Part shown: positions 7,440 through 13,062 of the stretch, piece by piece
Layout: each line of letters opens with the position of its first letter
Position numbering within the stretch: position 1 is the stretch's first letter
Position numbers and translations under genes: made by a program
The notes under the pieces: model-generated
Databases searched by the model: none
What the model was told of the DNA's origin: nothing
Seen by the model: only the letters and a program-made list of their open reading frames with translations
DNA from: JAZDKP01 sp043802925
GTDB lineage: Bacteria > Fibrobacterota > OXYB2-FULL-49-7 > JAEUSG01
Length of the DNA stretch: 18,026 nt
Reading direction: 5' to 3'
Assembly: GCA_043802925.1 (NCBI GenBank)
Contig: JAZDKP010000314.1
Location: 1-18,026, forward strand

Positions 7440-8137
7440 TACAGACCGAGGGCCTTGCTGACTTCGTTTTCGTTCAGCACGTGGGCCACAATTTCGTTGG
7501 CGTTGATGACGCGGAATGTCACGCCCTTGTCCTGGCAGCGCTGGGAGAGGGCGAGCAGCTGGCCCACGCTGATGGAATCGAACACAAACGTTTCCTGAAG
7601 GTCGAGGGTGATGTTCCGGGCGCCCCGGTTGATGGCGTCGTTGACCGTGTCGGCGAGGGCGTCGGTTTCGGCGCCGTCCACGAACGCGCCCGTGACCTGG
7701 ATGGTATGGTGATACCCTGCGGCGGACGAGGAAAACGTGATGGAGGGGCGTGACGGTTCAGCGGTCTCGGTGATGTCGGCGGCGGCGCCTTGTTCGCCGT
7801 GGATGGCCGCGATTTCGTCCTCGGAATGGTAGAGGGTGAAGCGGCCCACGATGTTGACCATGCTCAGGATTTTAAGCACCTTTTCGGGCACGTTGACGAG
7901 GTAGAGCTTTCCGCCCGCGCCGTCGACGGTGCGGAGAATTTTAACAAGCCGGTTAATGGCCGCGCTCGGGAATTTAACCACGGCCTTCATGTCGAGGACG
8001 ATGTGGTGTGAGCGGGTCTGGACGTATTCTTGGATGAGGTCCTCAGTGATATTGTCGAGGTCAAAATCGAAATTACCCGTATGGCGGACGATGAGGGCGT
8101 TGCCAACGGATTTTGTGATAATCTTCAAATCTTTCAT
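7439..8137 (-). CDS. tandem STAS-domain protein
   Basis: A 232-residue cytoplasmic protein with two STAS domains (about 4-112 and 132-230) joined by a low-complexity linker rich in Ala, Glu and Thr. Domain 1 reads IVLDMKAVVKFPSAAINRLV (46-65): Ser58 sits at the phospho-acceptor position but the usual preceding Asp is Pro. Domain 2 reads TLDLQETFVFDSISVGQLL (177-195) with the canonical Asp-Ser (D187-S188). So domain 2 looks able to be phosphorylated in the classical way and domain 1 less so. The start at 8137 is supported by GAAGGG at 8145-8150, 7 bases upstream. Its stop shares one base with the beta-CASP start. Proteins of this type usually relay partner-switching signals, but no partner kinase is visible here. 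Confidence 0.87.
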   Translation of the reverse strand: MKDLKIITKSVGNALIVRHTGNFDFDLDNITEDLIQEYVQTRSHHIVLDMKAVVKFPSAAINRLVKILRTVDGAGGKLYLVNVPEKVLKILSMVNIVGRFTLYHSEDEIAAIHGEQGAAADITETAEPSRPSITFSSSAAGYHHTIQVTGAFVDGAETDALADTVNDAINRGARNITLDLQETFVFDSISVGQLLALSQRCQDKGVTFRVINANEIVAHVLNENEVSKALGL

Positions 8138-8206
8138 GCTGTTTCCCTTCTTAGACGGCTCACAACTATAATATTCAATTTATCCGCGTGCGGGGCAAAG
8201 GAAAAA
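8138..8206 (-). other. intergenic gap between antiporter and tandem-STAS gene
   Basis: This 69-base gap is the largest inside the twelve-gene block. It is AT-rich in the middle; on the minus strand a TATTAT lies about 30 bases upstream of the tandem-STAS ribosome binding site, with only a poor -35 candidate (TTGCCC, spacing 19). An internal promoter is possible but weakly supported. No convincing terminator hairpin is seen. Confidence 0.3.
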
Positions 8207-9364
8207 TCAATCCCGCTTCAGCTGTTTGCTGGCGCCCAGGGGTGTGGGAAAGTTACGCACGGTCAGGTAAGAGGAAATGACCATGGTCAGGATGGTAATC
8301 ATCTGGACAAGCTGGGAGGTGCGTTCCCCGATGAGGCGGACCTCGAAGGCCATGATCGCGAAGATGAAGGAGAACTCGCTGGCCTGGCTCAGACGGACGC
8401 TCATTTCGCGGGAAAATTCCGCGGCCTCGCCGTGCGCCGAAAAGAGCCGGCGGTAGACGAAGGTTTTGACCGCGATAATCAGCACACTCAGGATGAGCGC
8501 GGGGACCAGGATGGTCTGCGCCACGAACAGGTTGATTTTGGCGCCGAGAACGAAGAAAAAGAGCACGAGGAAGAAGTCACGGAAGAACTTGAGGCCTTCG
8601 GAGAGGAAGAAGGAGATGGGATTGCGCGCCAGTGCGACGCCGGCCAGGAAGGCGCCGATTTCGTTTGAAAAGCCGATGTGCTCCGCGAGGAGCGCCACGC
8701 CGAAACAGTAGGCCAGCGCGAGCAGGTAAAGCAGCTCATGGTAGAACTCGACCTGCCGCATGATCCGGCGCAGGATAAACTGTTCGAAGGCCAGGACCCC
8801 GGCGACGAGTGCGAGCCCCAGGAGCGGCATGAGGCCGATGTGCAGCCAGGAATCGGGGCGCCGGGCGCTTACGAACATGAGCAGGACCACGGCGATCATG
8901 TCCTGCGCGATGAGGATGGCGATACAGAGCGATCCCATGCGCTTCTGGTGGAGCGCGGTGGTGGGAAGCAGCTTGACAACGAGGATGGTGCTGGAGAACA
9001 TGAGGGCGAGGCCCGCGAGCAGGCTCTCGCGCAGTGGGAACCCGAACGCGGCGAGGACCCCGGTGACCACAGCGCAGAAGGCCACGCTGGAGACCAGCGT
9101 CACGACCAGGGTCTGCCGGAGCAGCTCCGCGAGCCGGTGGGGATGCAGCACCAGGCCGGCGAGGAAAAGGAGCAAGGTCACGCCCAGCCGCGACAGGGCA
9201 TCCACAAAGCCCACATCATGGACGAGTCCCAGGCCCCAGGGGCCGAGCAGGACGCCGCAGACGATGTAGGCGATGATGATGGGCTGGCGGGCGAGGATGG
9301 AAAGCCATGCCAGGGCCACGGAGCAGACCACAACAATGCCGATGTCCGAAAAAACGGTGTCCAT
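8207..9364 (-). CDS. CPA2-type cation/proton antiporter, membrane domain only
   Basis: A 385-residue polytopic inner-membrane protein of the Na+/H+ exchanger (CPA2, Kef/GerN-like) family. Hydrophobic helices fill nearly the whole chain. Family landmarks include QPIIIAYIVCGVLLGP (27-42), the LLLFLAGL stretch (64-71), FSSTILVVKLL (123-133), the ion-site Gln-Asp in LIAQDMIAVVLL (D155) and the SNEIGAFLAGVALAR segment. Family members of the Kef type normally carry a C-terminal RCK/TrkA-N domain; this one ends soon after the last helix, so it has no nucleotide gate of its own. The cation (K+ or Na+) cannot be told. The start at 9364 has GGGG 4 bases upstream and lies 12 bases after the stop of the second paaK. 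A 69-base gap separates it from the tandem-STAS gene. Confidence 0.9.
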   Translation of the reverse strand: MDTVFSDIGIVVVCSVALAWLSILARQPIIIAYIVCGVLLGPWGLGLVHDVGFVDALSRLGVTLLLFLAGLVLHPHRLAELLRQTLVVTLVSSVAFCAVVTGVLAAFGFPLRESLLAGLALMFSSTILVVKLLPTTALHQKRMGSLCIAILIAQDMIAVVLLMFVSARRPDSWLHIGLMPLLGLALVAGVLAFEQFILRRIMRQVEFYHELLYLLALAYCFGVALLAEHIGFSNEIGAFLAGVALARNPISFFLSEGLKFFRDFFLVLFFFVLGAKINLFVAQTILVPALILSVLIIAVKTFVYRRLFSAHGEAAEFSREMSVRLSQASEFSFIFAIMAFEVRLIGERTSQLVQMITILTMVISSYLTVRNFPTPLGASKQLKRD

Positions 9365-9376
9365 GGCGCCCCTTTT

Positions 9377-10684
9377 TTAATAAACGCCCTTGCGGTGGTC
9401 GACCACGCGCACGGCTTTGCCCTGGGTAACCGGCAGGCTTCCCGGTTCGTGGAGTTCGATAACGGGGTTGACGAGGGCTGCGGACTTGATGCTTTCGCGG
9501 AGGCGGCTTTTAAGCCGCTCGAGGTCCCCGATGTCGCCCAAGAAGAGGCGCGGGTCGATTTCGGTCTTGACTATCAACCGGTCGAGTGCGCCTTTTTTTT
9601 CCACATGGAGCTGGTAGTTGGTGCCCACTTCGGGCGCCTGCATGAGCAGGGTCTCAATTTGCGACGGAAAGACGTTGACGCCATTGATGATGAGCATGTC
9701 GTCGGAGCGGCCCTTCATGCGGGCCACGCGGCGGTGCGTGCGGCCGCAGACGCAGTCGCCGGGGAGAACGCGGGTGAGGTCGCGCATGCGGTAGCGCAGG
9801 AGCGGCGTGGCCTGGCGCCACAGGGTGGTGAGCACGAGTTCCCCATCCTGCCCTTCGGGCAGCACGGCGTCCGTGTCCGGGTGGATGACTTCCATGAGAA
9901 AGGCGTCCTCCCAGAGGTGCATGCCCTCCTTGTGGATGCATTCGAAGGCCACGCCGGGCCCGTTCATTTCACTCATGCCGTACGAGTTGTAGACATCAAT
10001 GGAAAAGAGCGTCTCTATCTTTTTCCGGGTCTCTTCCGAATGGGGTTCGGCCCCGACAAAGGCTTTTTTCAGGTGCAGCCGCGGCTGGTCGGCCATTTTT
10101 ACAAGCTCGTCGTGAAGGTGCAGGAGGTAACTCGGGGTGGCATGGACCGCGGTGGTCCGGAAGTCCGCCATCAGTTGTATTTGCCGGAGCGTGTTGCCCG
10201 CCCCGGCCGGGATGACGAGCATGCCCACCTTTTCCGCGCCGTAGTGCAGGCCCAGGCCGCCGGTGAAGAGGCCGTAGGACATCATGTTCTGAAAGACGTC
10301 CTGGCGGGACGCGCCCGTGGCCACAAGGGAGCGCGCACAGAGCGCGGTCCAGCCGTCAAGGTCGTTCTGCGAATGGTAGATGACCGTGGGCATGCCCGTG
10401 GTGCCGCTTGAGGAATGCATACGGACCACATCGGCCTTGTCGACCGCCAGAAAGCCGTCAGGGTAGCCCTTCCGGAGGTCGTCCTTGGTGGTGAAGGGAA
10501 TCTTGCTGGCATCGGACAGCCGGGAAAGGTCGCGCGGGTCGGTGAGGCCGATGGCGGTGAGCCGTGCGCGGTAGAAGGGGGTCCGGAGCGCGCGGACCAG
10601 CGCACCGCGCAGGGAGTCGAGTTGGCGCGCCTCGAGGGTTTCGCGGGGGAGGGTCTCTGCGGTTTTGTCCCAGTAGTTTGCCAT
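9377..10684 (-). CDS. paaK: phenylacetate-CoA ligase family protein (second copy)
   Basis: A 435-residue ANL-superfamily enzyme that forms an aryl-acyl adenylate and then the CoA thioester, AMP-forming, in the cytoplasm; by family it acts on phenylacetate or a related arylacetate. Visible are the ATP loop SSGTTG (92-97), YGMSEMNGPG (235-244), the LLRYRMRDL region (295-303), the Cys pair CVCGR (311-315), the hinge region GRSDDMLIINGVNVFP (325-340) and the C-terminal catalytic Lys in GKAVRVVDHR (K423). All family hallmarks are intact. The ATG at 10684 is chosen because the protein then starts like the family; an open frame 43 residues longer overlaps the ACT gene and is unlikely. It begins 7 bases after the ACT gene stop, which suggests coupling. 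It is a paralogue of the copy at 11136-12434. Confidence 0.93.
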   Translation of the reverse strand: MANYWDKTAETLPRETLEARQLDSLRGALVRALRTPFYRARLTAIGLTDPRDLSRLSDASKIPFTTKDDLRKGYPDGFLAVDKADVVRMHSSSGTTGMPTVIYHSQNDLDGWTALCARSLVATGASRQDVFQNMMSYGLFTGGLGLHYGAEKVGMLVIPAGAGNTLRQIQLMADFRTTAVHATPSYLLHLHDELVKMADQPRLHLKKAFVGAEPHSEETRKKIETLFSIDVYNSYGMSEMNGPGVAFECIHKEGMHLWEDAFLMEVIHPDTDAVLPEGQDGELVLTTLWRQATPLLRYRMRDLTRVLPGDCVCGRTHRRVARMKGRSDDMLIINGVNVFPSQIETLLMQAPEVGTNYQLHVEKKGALDRLIVKTEIDPRLFLGDIGDLERLKSRLRESIKSAALVNPVIELHEPGSLPVTQGKAVRVVDHRKGVY

Positions 10685-10691
10685 GCCGCGG

Positions 10692-11123
10692 TTACAGGTC
10701 CTTGACGTCGGTCTCGTTGACAATGGTGATGCCCGCGCCTTTGAGCGCTGCGAGCGCGGCGTCCGGGTCGTCGAACCGGAAGACGAGGATGGCCTGTTCG
10801 CTCTTTTTTTCAAAGAAGCCGTACATATATTCGACGTTCATGGCGGTTTCGGACACGGTCTTGAGCACGCGCGCGAGTCCGCCCGGGTGGTCCGGCACCT
10901 CCACGGCCACGATGTCCGTGGTGCTGGCCACGAACCCCGCGGCTTTAAGCGCGGCCAGCGCGTCCGCGGGCCGGTCCACGATGATTCGGAGCACGCCGAA
11001 ATCATCGGTCTCGGCGATGTTGAGCGCCCGGATGTTGATGGACGCGTCGCCCAGTTTTTTGGCCACCTCGTACAGCCGCCCCTGGCGGTTTTCAAGAAAC
11101 ACTGAAATCTGCGTGATTTTCAT
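10692..11123 (-). CDS. tandem ACT-domain amino-acid-binding protein
   Basis: A 143-residue protein made of two ACT domains (about 1-70 and 71-143). Domain 1 starts KITQISVFLENRQGRLYEVAKKL and contains the typical NIRALNIAETDDFGVLRII. Domain 2 starts TDIVAVEVPDHPGGLARVLKTV and runs through the VEYMYGFFEKKSEQAILVFRF strand. ACT domains bind amino acids as regulatory ligands. Stand-alone double-ACT proteins of this type are regularly found beside phenylacetate-CoA ligase and ior genes, so a role in sensing aromatic amino acids or controlling the ligases is a reasonable inference. AAGGAG at 11132-11137, overlapping the upstream paaK stop, lies 8 bases before the ATG. No DNA-binding or membrane segment is present. 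Confidence 0.92.
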   Translation of the reverse strand: MKITQISVFLENRQGRLYEVAKKLGDASINIRALNIAETDDFGVLRIIVDRPADALAALKAAGFVASTTDIVAVEVPDHPGGLARVLKTVSETAMNVEYMYGFFEKKSEQAILVFRFDDPDAALAALKGAGITIVNETDVKDL

Positions 11124-11131
11124 GATGCGGT

Positions 11132-11137
11132 CTCCTT
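11132..11137 (-). promoter_or_regulatory. Shine-Dalgarno site of the ACT gene overlapping the paaK stop
   Basis: AAGGAG on the minus strand shares bases with the TAA of the upstream ligase (TAAGGAG) and sits 8 bases before the ATG at 11123. The arrangement favours ribosome hand-over between the two genes. Confidence 0.75.
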
Positions 11138-12434
11138 ACATGACGCGTTTGTCGATGACCCGTTTGGCCTTGCCTTCGCTGCGCTGGATCGTTTTTGGCT
11201 CCACGAGCCGGACCTTGGCCGCCACGCCCAGCACGGACTCGATTTTCCGTTTGATGGCGGTGCGAAGGTTTTCCATCTTCTTGATTTCATCTGAAAAACT
11301 TTTTTCGTCGACCTCGACCACGACCTCAAGGTCGTCGAGGCCGCCCGCGCTCCGCTCGACCACCAGCTGGTAGTGGGGCATCACGCCTTCGACCTGCAGG
11401 AGCACGTGCTCAATTTGCGTGGGGAAGACATTGATGCCGCGCACGATGATCATGTCGTCGGTCCGTCCGCGCACCTTGCTCATGCGGGGTGAGGTGCGGC
11501 CGCAGGCGCAGGGCTCATAGGTGATCTTTACTATGTCGCGCGTGCGGTAGCGCAGCAGGGGGATGGCCTGTTTGGTGAGCGTGGTGAAGACGAGTTCGCC
11601 GTATTCGCCGTCCGGGACCGGATTGCCGCTTGGGTCAATAACCTCGGGATAAAAGACGTCGCTGAAGATGTGCATGCCGCACTTGAGGTGGCATTCCTGC
11701 GACACGCCGGGCCCGATGATTTCCGACAGGCCGTAGATGTCCGTGGCGAGGAGGTCCCATGACTTTTCAATCTCGTTCCGCATGTTGTCGCTCCACGGTT
11801 CCGCGCCAAAGATGCCGATTTCCCACGCGCTTTTGCGGGGGTCGAGTCCCATTTCGCGCGCTTCGTCGAGCATGTACAGACAGTAGCTGGGTGTGCAGCA
11901 GAGGATGCGGGGCTTGAAGTCGGTCATGAGCTTGAGCTGGCGCGCGGTCTGGCCCGAGGACATGGGCAGGATGGTGAGGCCTAATTTAAGCGCGCCGTAG
12001 TGGAGGCCGAGGCCTCCGGTGAAGAGGCCGTAGCCGTAGGCAATCTGGATCATGTCGCCCGGCACGCCGCCCGCGCAGGCGATGGCGCGCGCCACCACTT
12101 CGCTCCAGAGGTCGAGGTCGGCCTGGGTGTAGCCCACGACCGTGGGGTTGCCCGTGGTGCCGCTGGAGACATGGATTTCGCGCACCTCCTTCATCTCCCT
12201 GGCAAAGAGCTTGAAGGGGTAGTTGTCGCGCATGTCTTCTTTATGCGTAAAGGGAAGCTTGACGATGTCATCGATGGTTTTGACAGCGCCGAGGTCCACG
12301 CCGGCCTTGTAAAGCCGGTCACGGTACACGGGTGAATTTTTTTGGAGGGTGCGGAGCAGTTCGCGGAGCCGTTCGGACTGGAGGTTCTTCAGCTCCTCCC
12401 GCCCCATGCATTCAATTTTTTCGTTGAATATCAT
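11136..12434 (-). CDS. paaK: phenylacetate-CoA ligase family protein (first copy)
   Basis: A 432-residue AMP-forming arylacetate-CoA ligase. Motifs: ATP loop SSGTTG (90-95), YGLSEIIGPG (234-243), LLRYRTRDI (293-301), CACGR (309-313), GRTDDMIIVRGINVFP (323-338) and the catalytic Lys in EGKAKRVIDKR (K422). The start at 12434 is supported by GAGGGG at 12442-12447, 7 bases upstream, and gives the normal family N-terminus. A second in-frame ATG at 12407 is possible but has no such site. The start lies 23 bases inside the 3' end of iorB, so the two are likely translated together. With IorAB it would either activate arylacetates or run in reverse to make ATP from arylacetyl-CoA; the sequence does not tell which direction prevails. 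Confidence 0.94.
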   Translation of the reverse strand: MIFNEKIECMGREELKNLQSERLRELLRTLQKNSPVYRDRLYKAGVDLGAVKTIDDIVKLPFTHKEDMRDNYPFKLFAREMKEVREIHVSSGTTGNPTVVGYTQADLDLWSEVVARAIACAGGVPGDMIQIAYGYGLFTGGLGLHYGALKLGLTILPMSSGQTARQLKLMTDFKPRILCCTPSYCLYMLDEAREMGLDPRKSAWEIGIFGAEPWSDNMRNEIEKSWDLLATDIYGLSEIIGPGVSQECHLKCGMHIFSDVFYPEVIDPSGNPVPDGEYGELVFTTLTKQAIPLLRYRTRDIVKITYEPCACGRTSPRMSKVRGRTDDMIIVRGINVFPTQIEHVLLQVEGVMPHYQLVVERSAGGLDDLEVVVEVDEKSFSDEIKKMENLRTAIKRKIESVLGVAAKVRLVEPKTIQRSEGKAKRVIDKRVM

Positions 12435-13059
12435 ATTGTTTCCCCTCGTTTGCGCCTTGAAGGAATACGGCCCGGTTCTCCTCGGGCGCGCGCTTGATTT
12501 GGCGCGTGAGTGCCAGGAGCCAGGTTTCGGCCGGAATCGGCAGGAAGGCGGAGAGCACGCCGAGCATATACGTATTGACGAATTTTTTATCGGGCACGGA
12601 CGCAATTGCTTTTTCCAGGAAGAGGCTGAGGTCGAGGCCGTCTTTTTTCAGAAAGACGCGAAGGGGTACGCCCTCTTCGGCGTTGAACGGCACAAGGAAG
12701 TCAGCCTCGCCGGGTTTGATGAGCGGCGAATGGACTGTTTTGCCAAAGCGGAGGTGTGAATCCACGGATCCGCCCCGCTGCGACATACCGTGAACCTCGG
12801 ACTTCTTTACGCGGTACCCCGCAAGCATGGCGGCCATGCCCGCAATCTCCGAAGCCGTGAGCACTCCCTGCCCCCCGACCCCACAGAACAAAATATTTGT
12901 CACTCCCGCCTGCGTCCCCCTTGCGGGGGTCCGGGGGGTCGAGCCCCCGGCGCGTTTTGCTTGTAGTAAATTCTTATCACCCCCTCTCTTTGCAAGAGAG
13001 GGGGACGGGGGGTGAGTTGCGCGGTCAAAAGTAGTCATACCATGGTTTTTCTTCTTCAT
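12412..13059 (-). CDS. iorB: indolepyruvate:ferredoxin oxidoreductase beta subunit, with repeat-derived N-terminal extension
   Basis: The gamma-type catalytic-partner subunit of IorAB, which converts aryl pyruvates plus CoA to arylacetyl-CoA, CO2 and reduced ferredoxin. The conserved domain starts at NILFCGVGGQGVLTASEI (about 55-72) and includes SEVHGMSQRGGSV (87-99). A normal IorB begins within a few residues of that first strand. Here the frame opens about 50 residues earlier, and residues 14-52 (including SPSLAKRGG and STPRTPARG) are encoded by a palindromic repeat. Three starts are possible: ATG 13059 (chosen; 3 bases after iorA), ATG 13038, or GTG 12903 just before the conserved part. 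None has a good ribosome binding site. If GTG 12903 is right, the repeat is an intergenic leader and not coding. The 3' end overlaps paaK by 23 bases. Confidence 0.85.
   Translation of the reverse strand: MKKKNHGMTTFDRATHPPSPSLAKRGGDKNLLQAKRAGGSTPRTPARGTQAGVTNILFCGVGGQGVLTASEIAGMAAMLAGYRVKKSEVHGMSQRGGSVDSHLRFGKTVHSPLIKPGEADFLVPFNAEEGVPLRVFLKKDGLDLSLFLEKAIASVPDKKFVNTYMLGVLSAFLPIPAETWLLALTRQIKRAPEENRAVFLQGANEGKQYDIQRKN
12442..12447 (-). promoter_or_regulatory. Shine-Dalgarno site of the first paaK, inside iorB
   Basis: GAGGGG on the minus strand lies 7 bases before the ATG at 12434 and within the last codons of iorB. It decides the overlapping start over an ATG 27 bases further on. Confidence 0.75.
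12911..13015. repeat. composite GC-rich palindromic repeat at the iorA-iorB junction
   Basis: Three inverted repeats lie in a row. Unit A is CCCCC-TTGC-GGGGG (12916-12929). Unit B is a 7-base stem, CCGGGGG/CCCCCGG, with a 6-base loop (12931-12950). Unit C is a perfect 11-base stem, CCCCCTCTCTT/AAGAGAGGGGG, with a TGC loop (12980-13004), flanked by TCACC and GGTGA-like ends (12977-13015). A short AT-richer spacer (about 12955-12979) joins B and C. Composition is quite unlike the genes around it. I recall similar C-run/CTCTCTT palindromes as interspersed repeats in other bacterial genomes, but cannot show a second copy in this window. On the minus strand the repeat is open in the iorB frame. 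Confidence 0.8.
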
Positions 13060-13062
13060 TTC

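Noticed and set aside
8678..10411. A 577-codon open frame on the plus strand
   Set aside because: It runs antisense across the antiporter and the second paaK, both with clear family motifs. Its translation is rich in Glu, Gly, His and Asp without any domain pattern, as expected opposite GC-rich genes.
12916..13004. The hairpins as a transcription terminator between iorA and iorB
   Set aside because: The stems are strong but no T-run follows on either strand, and iorB, paaK and the following genes depend on transcription through this point unless a separate promoter exists, which I do not see.
12911..13015. The repeat cluster as a CRISPR array
   Set aside because: The three palindromes differ in sequence and length, with no regular spacers and no cas genes.
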